Of a stretch of DNA of 7,470 nucleotides, positions 1-6,025 are shown one piece after another (position 1 is the first letter of the stretch; each line of letters begins with the position of its first letter). Source of the DNA: an archaeon (GTDB lineage Archaea > Nanobdellota > Nanobdellia > Woesearchaeales > ARS49); NCBI GenBank assembly GCA_016213425.1, contig JACRAI010000025.1, forward strand, positions 1 through 7,470. The letters run 5' to 3'. The notes under the pieces are model-generated. The model was given only the letters and a program-made list of their open reading frames with translations, was not told where the DNA came from and did not search any database. A program made the position numbers and the translations under genes.

Positions 1-186
1 AGAAATGTTTCTGAAAGGTCTTTGAACGCTTATGTATACTACACCACCAAAACCTTTCTTCTGCAAAATCTTTATCGTTTTAATATTAGTTTCAAAATAC
101 AATTCTGAATCTAATTCAAGCATGATACTCTTCACATTCTTATCTTTCAAAACCGCATTAAGCGATGATTCTAATTTTTTAGTCAT
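1..186 (-). CDS. Partial gene downstream of KaiC-like ATPase; possible RecA-superfamily-like protein
   Basis: The first 62 residues are visible, beginning MTKKLESSLNAVLKD; the gene continues beyond the left edge. The frame is open throughout. It starts with an ATG 7 bases after the TAG of the KaiC-like gene, with a weak AGGT ribosome-binding site inside the gap, so the two are very likely co-transcribed and translationally linked. The visible part has alternating strand/helix character: a strand-like SIMLELDS near residue 20, a helix NIKTIKILQKKG near 33-44, then GVVYISVQRPFRNIS. This last piece resembles archaeal RecA-superfamily ATPase-like proteins (KaiC relatives that often lack a Walker A motif), where GxYISxNRPY follows the first helix. 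No Walker A motif is present in the visible part. The family call is from memory of that motif and the KaiC neighbour, and is tentative; that the gene is real is much surer. Confidence 0.7.
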   Translation of the reverse strand, partial: MTKKLESSLNAVLKDKNVKSIMLELDSELYFETNIKTIKILQKKGFGGVVYISVQRPFRNIS

Positions 187-193
187 AAAAAAC

Positions 194-1675
194 CTATTTT
201 TTGAATACTGATCCTATTTTTACTCCAGTCTTATCTATTTCAAACTGCCATATTTTTTTGTCGTGTATAGACCCACGCATTTTTAGAATATTCATGAGTT
301 TTTCTACACTTTGCGCTCTTTCAACATATCTTAACAAGATTATTCCATCAACAATTGAGCTTAAACGTAATTCACTTGACGCTCCGCTTCCTATTAATTG
401 ACCTTGTACGGAACCAAAGGCTTCTTCTGACAAATAAGTTAGAACTGATGTAACACCTTTTGTTTTTAGAAAACCTGCAAGCTGAACTAAAAATTCACGC
501 ACATTATTTTTATTCATTGTAGTTGACTCAAGAGAAGATACAGAATCCACAACTACTCTTTTTGCACTGCTTTTATTTACTGCATCTATAATTTGATAAA
601 GAAGTTTATCTGGATTTACATCCATCAAGTCAGGATTAACAAAAATAAGTTTGCCACTTTTTTCATATTTCTCTAAATCCCATCCATGCGCGAACGCAGT
701 TTTTTTGATTTGGCTTGACGATTCTTCCAAAGAAACGTGAACTGCGCTATCACCCTTTTCTAGCCCGCATAGCAAAAATCGCAAGGCAAAAGTTGTTTTT
801 CCTGAACCAGTATTTCCAGTAATCATAATAACATGACCTTGAGGAAACCCTCCTCCTGAGAGTTCATCTAATCTTTTTATTCCTGAATACAATCTGTGCT
901 TAAATTCTGTTGATGCTACACTTCTGTTTATGGGTATTTTAGGATATAGATTAATACCTGCAGGAGTTATGTTAAAAATAACTGCCCCTGACCTAAAGTC
1001 AATACCTCTCATTTTAATGACTTGTAATCTTCTTATCATCTGGTTCTCACCAACAATGTTTGTTAATGAGATAACACCATCTGGAATAAGCTCTTCTACA
1101 TCATAAGCAGAATATTTTGTTGCTTCACTAACTTTACTTATCAAAATTGTTGTGCAACCCAATGTTGCAAGAACTTTCTTTAGTTCAAACAAAAAATGAG
1201 CTATTTTTGATTTGTCATTTATTGCATAAAGAATTGCAGTAATAGAATCAATAACAATTCTTTGTGCATTACTTTCTTTAACCTTTTTTTCTATATAATT
1301 TAGAATTAAGTGAGGCTCAATTTTTTCATAATCTAAATCTTCTTTAATATCAAACAACCTTAATTTTTCTTGCTCTATTGCTTTCCTATCATAAAAATCC
1401 AGCGATTCTACATTTCGAACCGCCATAAAAAGAGGCTCCGTTATAGACATATAAATCCCATTCTCTCCTTGTTTTACTCCATTGAATAACCATTGAAATG
1501 ATAATACTGTTTTACCTGATCCTGATGTTCCTGAAAGAAGTGTTAAAGAATATTTAGGAATACCACCATTAAGAACTTCGTCAAATCCTGAAATGCCAGT
1601 TTTTTGCTGAAGTAATGAGCTTGATGCGTTTTGAGAGATTTTCAATTTTTTCTCTCCCCCCCCCGAACAGAACAA
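194..1675 (-). CDS. KaiC-like ATPase with two RecA-type domains (5' end interrupted by a G9 run)
   Basis: Double-domain RecA/KaiC-family ATPase of 493 residues in the open frame, close to cyanobacterial KaiC (about 519). Domain 1 spans about 26-245: TGISGFDEVLNGGIP entry motif, Walker A GTSGSGKT (49-56), Walker B RIVIDS (139-144), KMRG (221-224). Domain 2 spans about 262-490: Walker A GNTGSGKT (287-294), catalytic pair EE (317-318), Walker B RVVVDS (373-378), LKMRGS (464-469). In domain 1 the usual EE is TE (79-80). Ser439-Ser440 sit where KaiC carries its phosphorylated Ser431-Thr432 (alignment by eye). No kaiA or kaiB is present, so a clock role should not be assumed; archaeal homologues are ATP-dependent regulators or signalling proteins. 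The open frame begins at a TTG (1675) without a ribosome-binding site and directly after an in-frame TAA. The likely true start is the ATG at 1700 (GAGGTG four bases upstream), which joins this frame only if the G9 run at 1656-1664 is one base shorter. A TATA box lies upstream. Confidence 0.93.
   Translation of the reverse strand: MFCSGGGEKKLKISQNASSSLLQQKTGISGFDEVLNGGIPKYSLTLLSGTSGSGKTVLSFQWLFNGVKQGENGIYMSITEPLFMAVRNVESLDFYDRKAIEQEKLRLFDIKEDLDYEKIEPHLILNYIEKKVKESNAQRIVIDSITAILYAINDKSKIAHFLFELKKVLATLGCTTILISKVSEATKYSAYDVEELIPDGVISLTNIVGENQMIRRLQVIKMRGIDFRSGAVIFNITPAGINLYPKIPINRSVASTEFKHRLYSGIKRLDELSGGGFPQGHVIMITGNTGSGKTTFALRFLLCGLEKGDSAVHVSLEESSSQIKKTAFAHGWDLEKYEKSGKLIFVNPDLMDVNPDKLLYQIIDAVNKSSAKRVVVDSVSSLESTTMNKNNVREFLVQLAGFLKTKGVTSVLTYLSEEAFGSVQGQLIGSGASSELRLSSIVDGIILLRYVERAQSVEKLMNILKMRGSIHDKKIWQFEIDKTGVKIGSVFKK
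1656..1664 (-). repeat. Homopolymer of nine G (minus strand) inside the 5' end of the KaiC-like gene
   Basis: Nine consecutive C on the given strand. Read from ATG 1700, the sequence goes MGETKKELIVLFGGG and then, with nine G, continues in the wrong frame to a TGA at 1583-1581 (39 residues). With eight G (or eleven) the same ATG reads straight into the ATPase frame. A run this long is striking in such AT-rich DNA. It is either a length error in the assembly or a slippage tract that switches the gene on and off. An A7 run at 1682-1688 between the ATG and the G run is a second place where a length error would shift the frame. Confidence 0.9.
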
Positions 1676-1700
1676 TTAACTCTTTTTTTGTTTCACCCAT

Positions 1701-1766
1701 TTTACACCTCAGCCTAAAATATCATCGAACATGATTTGATGAAGAACCAATTATTATATATTTAAA
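1701..1766 (-). promoter_or_regulatory. Promoter and ribosome-binding site of the KaiC-like gene
   Basis: On the minus strand a TATA box TTTAAATATATAA lies at 1766-1754, which predicts transcription starting near 1733. A GAGGTG ribosome-binding site at 1710-1705 stands four bases before the ATG at 1700. This is the best match to the archaeal anti-Shine-Dalgarno sequence in the window and is the main reason for placing the true start at 1700 instead of at the TTG at 1675. Confidence 0.7.
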
Positions 1767-1891
1767 TGTTTGGTATTTTTTTAGCTCTTGTATTCGAGTT
1801 CTTTAATCAGTTTCCAAACATACTTTCCAGATTTTTCTCCAGAAATGAATGTCCTGGCTTCATCAGTTCAAGAAAAAGTTTCAAATTTCAT

Positions 1892-1906
1892 AAAAATAAT
1901 AAAAAA
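1892..1906 (-). terminator. T-rich tract after the Gly-rich protein gene
   Basis: Directly after the TAG stop the minus strand reads TTTTTTATTATTTTT, the kind of T-rich tract at which archaeal RNA polymerase terminates. It would separate the Gly-rich protein gene from the KaiC-like gene, which has its own promoter further downstream. The remaining stretch between this tract and the TATA box (1767-1891) has no convincing gene. Confidence 0.45.
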
Positions 1907-2974
1907 CTATTTATTATTTCCTGGAGCATTACCACTATTCCCTCCATTGCCTCCGCTGCCGTCTCCTCCTCCGTTACCGTTTCCATTTCCGCTATTACCA
2001 TTGTCATTACCACCACTGTTGCTATTCCCTCCGCTATTTCCACCCTGACCACCGCTGCCATCTCCTCCACCATTACCACTGTTACCATTGCCGCTATTTC
2101 CGCCACTACTTCCACCACCGCCACCGGTATCGCCTCCGCCAGAACCTCCTCCCCCACCAGAGCCGCCACCTGATGATCCACCACTAGAACTGCTTTTTCC
2201 AGGCGCAGCATGATCTTCTCCCTTTCCTTCGTTGCCGTTTTCTTTCCTTTCTCTGCCTCCAGTAATGCCTGTCTCTTCACCTAAAGATTCAAGCCTTTTT
2301 TCTAGTTCTCTTCTCGATTCTGTGTCTATTTCTTTCCTTGCATTTTCTACTTCATTCATTCTTTCTAGAACACTGCTTGTTTTAACGTAAAAATCAACAT
2401 CTCCTTCGAAACCACTTAATCTTTCAGTAACTTTATCTATTGCTTCTTGATCTTTTGAACTTAATTCTTTATCTGAGAAAATTCTTGTTTTTAATTCTCC
2501 AACTGATTGTTCTTTTAGGTTTTGGTAATTGTAAAGACCTTTAGTGTATTCTATTCCCTTTTTTAGTGCTTCTGATGCTTCAGGATTTGAAGTGTATGAT
2601 GCTTCATCAACTTGAAGTATAAGAGTTCCTTCCGGAGATTTTATTGCTTCTTTTATTTGTTCACTTGAAGCATCTTTTGGAACAAAATTGTATTCATCAA
2701 GTACAGCCCAAGAATATTTCAAAAAATCATCTACTCTTTCAGGAGTTGTTGTAATGACTCCAACGTTTACTCCGTCAACTACCAAATCTGTATAATAAAC
2801 ATATTTTTGTTGTTCTTGAGGTGTTTCTTGAAAAGAAGTTTGAGAAACTGCTTGCCCAGATAATTTCATGAATTGCCCTGCAAGATTGTTTGCTTGTTCT
2901 GATAAGAAAAGTACAACTAAAACCACTAAAATTAAAGTTCCATAAATTCTTAGCAAAGATAAAAGTTTCTTCAT
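1907..2974 (-). CDS. Membrane-anchored or secreted protein with Gly/Ser/Asn-rich C-terminal tail
   Basis: I do not recognise the family. The 355-residue protein begins MKKLLSLLRIYG followed by a hydrophobic segment (about 12-26), a single transmembrane helix or uncleaved signal anchor. LAGQFMKLSGQAVSQ (31-45) follows; this resembles the segment after the first helix in many envelope proteins of DPANN archaea. A folded middle part (about 55-200) carries strand-like YVYYTDLVVDGVNVGVITTT and GTLILQVDEASY. Residues 200-235 are charged and probably coiled-coil. From 261 to the end almost every residue is G, S, N or D, with a 15-residue unit repeated 33 residues apart. The middle and tail probably lie outside the membrane. 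The ATG at 2974 has GAGGT just upstream and a TATA box at 3016-3006, so the gene has its own promoter although it follows the AbiE-like module on the same strand. The tail is markedly richer in G+C than its surroundings because of its Gly codons. The gene is certain; the function is unknown. Confidence 0.9.
   Translation of the reverse strand: MKKLLSLLRIYGTLILVVLVVLFLSEQANNLAGQFMKLSGQAVSQTSFQETPQEQQKYVYYTDLVVDGVNVGVITTTPERVDDFLKYSWAVLDEYNFVPKDASSEQIKEAIKSPEGTLILQVDEASYTSNPEASEALKKGIEYTKGLYNYQNLKEQSVGELKTRIFSDKELSSKDQEAIDKVTERLSGFEGDVDFYVKTSSVLERMNEVENARKEIDTESRRELEKRLESLGEETGITGGRERKENGNEGKGEDHAAPGKSSSSGGSSGGGSGGGGGSGGGDTGGGGGSSGGNSGNGNSGNGGGDGSGGQGGNSGGNSNSGGNDNGNSGNGNGNGGGDGSGGNGGNSGNAPGNNK
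1931..2074 (-). repeat. Duplicated 15-codon unit in the Gly-rich tail
   Basis: Codons 301-315 (2074-2030) and 334-348 (1975-1931) encode the same peptide, NGGGDGSGG(Q/N)GGNSG, 33 codons apart. By hand comparison nine of the fifteen codons differ only by synonymous changes and one changes the residue (Gln310 against Asn343). The two copies are therefore an old duplication whose peptide has been kept, or a tail with strongly constrained composition. Confidence 0.75.
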
Positions 2975-2977
2975 AAA

Positions 2978-3016
2978 ACCTCTTTTTAAGTAAATGATAT
3001 TTCTCTAATATAAAAA
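2978..3016 (-). promoter_or_regulatory. Promoter and ribosome-binding site of the Gly-rich protein gene
   Basis: Minus-strand TATA box TTTTTATATTA at 3016-3006 predicts transcription from about 2985, giving a leader of roughly 11 bases. GAGGT at 2982-2978 lies three bases before the ATG. The TATA box begins 10 bases after the stop codon of the AbiEii-like gene. Confidence 0.55.
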
Positions 3017-3025
3017 TGTGTCGAT

Positions 3026-3742
3026 TTAAATATTATTTGGACATATTTTCTTTTTTAATTGTTCTAAAAAGAATTTCCAATCAGGCCTTTGTTTTTTTGG
3101 CATGTAATGATTTAGCGTATTTGCTATTAATTTTAATTCTTTTTCTTCAAAAGTTATCCTTTCGATTAATTTTTCTTTGTCTATTTTTATTTCTTCGTGA
3201 GGAATTTCCAGCAAGTAATAGAGATCGAAAAAATCTTTTCCTTCATTTCGGGTCATTATACAAGTTATTTTTTGTTTTATTAATTCCTCAATATCGTAAA
3301 CATTCATTAGGCTAGAATCATGAGGCACGAAACCAAAATTAACGATTTTTTTAGAATAATTCACGGCTTTTTTTATTACTTTAAATTCAAGCATTATTTT
3401 ATCCCGGTGATTTAAAGGATTAATATAAAACAGATCATATCTGATTGTTTCATGCATTATTCTTGGTTTTGCAATGCTAAATCCTTCTAAGATCTTAATA
3501 ATTTCATTTGTCACAGTTAAAGCTTGTTTAACTGTTCCTTTAAATATTAAATCTAAATCTATATCTTCTGAAAAACGTTTATTCCTTAAGAATACTCGAT
3601 TTATTGCTGTTCCACCTTTAAGAATTATTGAATCAAATTTTTGGAGTTTTACAAGTGCTTTACTGATCATTTCATCTTTAGCCACATAATTTAAGGAAAG
3701 TTCTTCTTTTGCCGCAAGCATTCTTAATTCAGCTAATTCCAT
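3026..3742 (-). CDS. AbiEii/AbiGii-type nucleotidyltransferase (toxin of module 1)
   Basis: Nucleotidyltransferase of the AbiEii (COG2253-like) family, the toxin half of type IV-like toxin-antitoxin pairs; known relatives transfer nucleotides to RNA such as tRNA, but the target here is unknown. From the ATG at 3742 the protein has 238 residues. The nucleotide-binding motif LKGGTAINRVF and the metal-binding motif RFSEDIDLD (two Asp of the DxD) are intact. A later acidic strand MLEFKV probably gives the third carboxylate. The C-terminal part has the family's helical signature, YDIEELIKQKITCIM followed by RNEGKDFFDLYYLL. An in-frame ATG at 3754 would add four residues (MVVI), but the ATG at 3742 is preferred: GGTGGT lies four bases upstream, and it overlaps the antitoxin stop as TAATG. 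It is co-transcribed with, and translationally coupled to, the antitoxin gene. No key motif is missing, so it is probably active. Confidence 0.92.
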   Translation of the reverse strand: MELAELRMLAAKEELSLNYVAKDEMISKALVKLQKFDSIILKGGTAINRVFLRNKRFSEDIDLDLIFKGTVKQALTVTNEIIKILEGFSIAKPRIMHETIRYDLFYINPLNHRDKIMLEFKVIKKAVNYSKKIVNFGFVPHDSSLMNVYDIEELIKQKITCIMTRNEGKDFFDLYYLLEIPHEEIKIDKEKLIERITFEEKELKLIANTLNHYMPKKQRPDWKFFLEQLKKKICPNNI

Positions 3743-3752
3743 TATAACCACC
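3740..3752 (-). promoter_or_regulatory. Coupling site: GGTGGT ribosome-binding site and TAATG stop-start overlap
   Basis: The last antitoxin codons (Trp-Trp-Leu-stop) themselves form the ribosome-binding site GGTGGT (3752-3747) for the toxin ATG at 3742, whose first A is the last A of the antitoxin TAA. This links toxin translation to antitoxin translation and decides the toxin start. Confidence 0.65.
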
Positions 3753-4512
3753 ATGAAATGAGTTTATTCTCGCCAATATTGTCTTCAACAAGCCATTTTT
3801 TGTTAAATTTTGAAGGCATTTTATTTGTTGCTAATTTAACAGAGTTTTTAATATTTTTTAATAAAAACTCAAAATCAAATGAGGGTATTTTTAATTTTGT
3901 CTTTTTTTTCAGAATTTCCAACAAATATCCAGTTCTTTGACACAATGAACTGTTTTTTGCAAGCTTAAAAAAATCAAGAAATTTGTGCCAGTCTATTTTA
4001 GCTTCATAAATTGCTTTGGTAATATTAGTAATTCCCAAGAGTCTAGGTTTAAGTAAACAGTCAAATAATGTTTTTTCAATTGACGAAATATAGATGTCAT
4101 CTTTTTTTTCGAATCCAGAAAATTTTTCCCCTAAAGGAATGAATTCTATAGTGTAGTTCGTTCCTTTTATATCAATTTTTTTACGGAACTTCTCGGTGAT
4201 AATAAATATAGTAAAATCTTCATAATCTATCAGGTTATAATATCTTAATGCAGAACTTAGACCAACATAACCTGTTTTTATTCTTAAAGCTAAGTTATGA
4301 AAACTTTTTAGTTGTTCTGGATTATAATAAAGATCTTTTCTAGCTCTTTTAAGATAGTTCTTTCTACTGAGATTGTGAAGGAGCTTGTTTGTTTTACTTT
4401 GCTTAAAATCAGGAAATATTTGTCTAACTAATTCACTGTCTATAATCTCCTTATCTTTAATATATCCCCACAGTCTTTGTTCTTCTCTGCTTAAATAGTT
4501 TTTTTCTATCAT
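3742..4512 (-). CDS. AbiEi-type winged-helix antitoxin/regulator (module 1)
   Basis: The 256-residue protein has the layout of AbiEi-family antitoxins. An N-terminal winged helix-turn-helix (about 8-62, ending KNYLKRARKDLYYNPE) is followed by a larger C-terminal domain. Family-like pieces are GYVGLSSALRYYNLI (81-95, the conserved tract that follows the winged helix), SSIEKTLFDCLLKPRLLG (142-159) and QRTGYLLEIL (191-200). AbiEi proteins bind inverted repeats in their own promoter and neutralise the partner nucleotidyltransferase; that role is inferred from the family and from the coupled toxin gene. The ATG at 4512 is preceded by AGGAAGG two to three bases upstream. A TATA box lies at 4537-4544, close enough that a transcript from it would have almost no leader. 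A second candidate on the same strand lies at 4636-4643, within the shared divergent promoter. Confidence 0.88.
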   Translation of the reverse strand: MIEKNYLSREEQRLWGYIKDKEIIDSELVRQIFPDFKQSKTNKLLHNLSRKNYLKRARKDLYYNPEQLKSFHNLALRIKTGYVGLSSALRYYNLIDYEDFTIFIITEKFRKKIDIKGTNYTIEFIPLGEKFSGFEKKDDIYISSIEKTLFDCLLKPRLLGITNITKAIYEAKIDWHKFLDFFKLAKNSSLCQRTGYLLEILKKKTKLKIPSFDFEFLLKNIKNSVKLATNKMPSKFNKKWLVEDNIGENKLISWWL

Positions 4513-4536
4513 ATCCTTCCTAAAATGGGAATTATC

Positions 4537-4544
4537 TATATAAA
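4537..4544 (-). promoter_or_regulatory. Proximal TATA box of the module 1 antitoxin gene
   Basis: TTTATATA on the minus strand, centred about 28 bases before the ATG at 4512. It predicts a nearly leaderless mRNA, which would cut into the AGGAAGG sequence, so either this box or the distal one in the divergent promoter may be the main start. The A/T-rich stretch between the two boxes (4547-4589) contains repeated TTTCTAA and an inverted TTAGAAA, which may be no more than low complexity. Confidence 0.45.
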
Positions 4545-4616
4545 TCTTTCTAAATTTTATTTTCTAAAAATAAAAAAAAGTTAGAAAAATAGCAACAAAC
4601 TGCAATAATTCGAAAA

Positions 4617-4678
4617 GTTTATATACGGATGAACATATATAAACTAATATGAACATATTTAAGGTTAATTAGTATGTT
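4617..4678. promoter_or_regulatory. Shared divergent promoter/operator between the two AbiE-like modules
   Basis: GTTTATATA at 4617-4625 and its exact reverse complement TATATAAAC at 4636-4644 form a 9-bp inverted repeat with a 10-base spacer, so each arm supplies a TATA box for one direction. The rightward box predicts transcription from about 4648, and the leftward one from about 4614. The 10-bp sequence ATGAACATAT occurs at 4629-4638 and again at 4649-4658, a spacing of 20 (about two helical turns); the second copy covers the predicted rightward start. A partial inverted copy, TATGTT at 4673-4678, overlaps the start codon of the rightward antitoxin gene. This arrangement suits autoregulation by one or both AbiEi-like proteins. 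Confidence 0.55.
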
Positions 4679-5300
4679 GATTTCAGAAAATATGCAAAAA
4701 ATAATCAGAGTATTAGTTAATTCAGATATTATTATGAGCGTTAGAGATATCAGCAAATTAAGCAAGTCTTCTTTAGGTATAACTTCAAAAATCATTAAAC
4801 AATTAATAGAAACAGGTTATGTTTCTAAAGTGAAAAACAAACTTAAAGTACATAATAAAGAAAATCTTACAAGAGCGTGGGGTTATGCTGTTAGCATTAA
4901 TGAACTTCCTAAAATTAGTTTTATCAGTGCTGAAAAACCAAAGTATGTTATGGAAAAAATAAATAATGTTAGTGAAAAGAACGGTTTGAAGTACGCTTTT
5001 ACTCTTTTGTCAGCAACTGAAATCATCAATCCTTATTTGTATCCAGATTGTGTTGATTTGTATGTTAACAAGAATGATTTGAAAGTGTGGGAAAAATTAT
5101 TAGCGGATCAAAGAGTTTATCCTGCTGAGAAAGGCAACGTAACACTTTACTTAGTTGATGATAATTATTTTTTTAATGCTAAAAAAATTGATAAGTTTTC
5201 AGTTATTTCTTTCCCTCAATTATTTGTTGATGTTTTTTCAAAAGGCGGAAGATATATAGAGGGCGCTGAAAAAATCATGGAAGTGATAAGAAATGTATGA
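4674..5300 (+). CDS. AbiEi-like winged-helix antitoxin/regulator (module 2)
   Basis: The 208-residue protein begins with a winged helix-turn-helix (about 7-60): MQKIIRVLVNS, the helix pair around VRDISKLSKSSLGITSKIIKQL, then a wing near YVSKVKNKLKVH. The C-terminal domain carries YAFTLLSATEIINPYLYP (107-124) followed by CVDLYVNK, and ends with FPQLFVDVFSKGGRYIEGAEK (180-200). These fit AbiEi-type antitoxins (SA-rich helix, DLYV strand, and the PQLYxDL...GGR...A ending), though it looks unlike the module 1 antitoxin, which suggests a separate origin. The ATG at 4674 is the first usable start: ATGs at 4629 and 4649 run into stops within a few codons. A weak AGGT lies 11 bases upstream. The stop overlaps the toxin gene by 8 bases. 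The DNA-binding role is well supported by the fold signature; the antitoxin role rests on family and position. Confidence 0.82.
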   Translation: MLISENMQKIIRVLVNSDIIMSVRDISKLSKSSLGITSKIIKQLIETGYVSKVKNKLKVHNKENLTRAWGYAVSINELPKISFISAEKPKYVMEKINNVSEKNGLKYAFTLLSATEIINPYLYPDCVDLYVNKNDLKVWEKLLADQRVYPAEKGNVTLYLVDDNYFFNAKKIDKFSVISFPQLFVDVFSKGGRYIEGAEKIMEVIRNV

Positions 5301-6000
5301 CGTTAAAGAAACAGATTTATCATTTGAGTATTTGCAAAAGATTTTTGAACTTAGTAAAAATATAAAAATAGCAGTATTGGGTGGTTGGGCGGTTTACTTT
5401 TACGTTAATGAAGAATACAAGAAAGCTTTTGGTGCAGATTATTTAAAGTCTAGAGATATTGATCTGTTCATACCTCAGATACAAGAAAAAGAATTTAATG
5501 AGGTTTTGAAAAGATTACATTTTCAGAAAAGCGCTTACACATTCAGATATGAACTTATTTATGACAGAACTAGAAAAGAAATAATAAATTATGATAAGTC
5601 AAAAAAAATTCCAATTTATGATTTAGTTTTTATCTTTCTTGATTTGTTTTCGGATAAAAAAACAAAAATTATTGGTTCTTGGAGTATGAAAGAGTTAGAG
5701 GAAACAAAAATAATCCGTAAACAAGAAATCTTTATGCTTGATATTAATACGTTATTATTGTTAAAATGTAATTCTTTTTTTGAAAGAGAAAAGCTTGATA
5801 AAGAATACAAAGATGCGTGCGACATTTACGCGTTATTGTTTTATTCAGGTCAAAATTTCAAATTAACAAAAAATGTTACTGAAGCTTGCAAAAAAATACT
5901 TCAAAGAGATGATTTGCAAGAATTTATTGCTGATAATGTGCTTAGAGACTCATTAAAGAAAAGCTTAGTTAGAAGAGATGTTGATAAGCTAATTTCTTAA
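5293..6000 (+). CDS. AbiEii-like nucleotidyltransferase (toxin of module 2)
   Basis: A 235-residue nucleotidyltransferase-fold protein. The glycine motif is VLGGWAVYFY (28-37, with GGW instead of GGT) and the metal-binding motif is SRDIDLFI (53-60, Asp55 and Asp57). A third acidic residue is probably Asp110 in IYDLVFI. The C-terminal helices contain LLLLKCNSFFEREKLDKEYK (154-173) followed by DACDIYALLFY, matching the K...R...KD..DIYxL signature of AbiEii-type enzymes. It is clearly a different branch from the module 1 toxin. Family members act as toxins by adding nucleotides to RNA; the substrate here is not visible. The ATG at 5293 lies inside the antitoxin gene (8-base overlap), with GTGAT at 5283-5287 as ribosome-binding site, so translation is coupled. 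It ends 33 bases before the end of the convergent ureohydrolase gene. The catalytic motifs are complete. Confidence 0.84.
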   Translation: MYDVKETDLSFEYLQKIFELSKNIKIAVLGGWAVYFYVNEEYKKAFGADYLKSRDIDLFIPQIQEKEFNEVLKRLHFQKSAYTFRYELIYDRTRKEIINYDKSKKIPIYDLVFIFLDLFSDKKTKIIGSWSMKELEETKIIRKQEIFMLDINTLLLLKCNSFFEREKLDKEYKDACDIYALLFYSGQNFKLTKNVTEACKKILQRDDLQEFIADNVLRDSLKKSLVRRDVDKLIS

Positions 6001-6025
6001 AGAGGACGGATAAATTTAGGCATAA

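Noticed and set aside
1868..1870. UGA read as an amino acid in the small frame at 1781-1891
   Set aside because: The ureohydrolase gene and the module 2 antitoxin gene both end in TGA, so TGA is an ordinary stop here; no selenocysteine-type hairpin was seen.
2095..2190. G-quadruplex potential on the minus strand of the Gly-rich tail
   Set aside because: The G pairs follow from Gly codons (GGN) and form at best two-layer structures; no sign of a selected motif beyond the protein coding.
1766..2280. Open frames on the plus strand (1766-2173, 1788-2048) and a third minus-strand frame (1888-2280) over the Gly-rich tail
   Set aside because: They are shadows of the repetitive Gly codons: the peptides are monotonous Ser/Thr/Ala/Ile, Pro/Leu or Val/Glu runs, with no ribosome-binding site, and they overlap a gene with clear start signals.
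3016..3940. Plus-strand open frames over the AbiE-like module 1 genes (3016-3315, 3474-3689, 3758-3940)
   Set aside because: They lie opposite genes with intact family motifs and encode hydrophobic antisense peptides without start signals.
4547..4589. TTTCTAA repeats and inverted TTAGAAA as a second operator
   Set aside because: Short matches in nearly pure A/T sequence are expected by chance; noted under the promoter but not claimed as a site.
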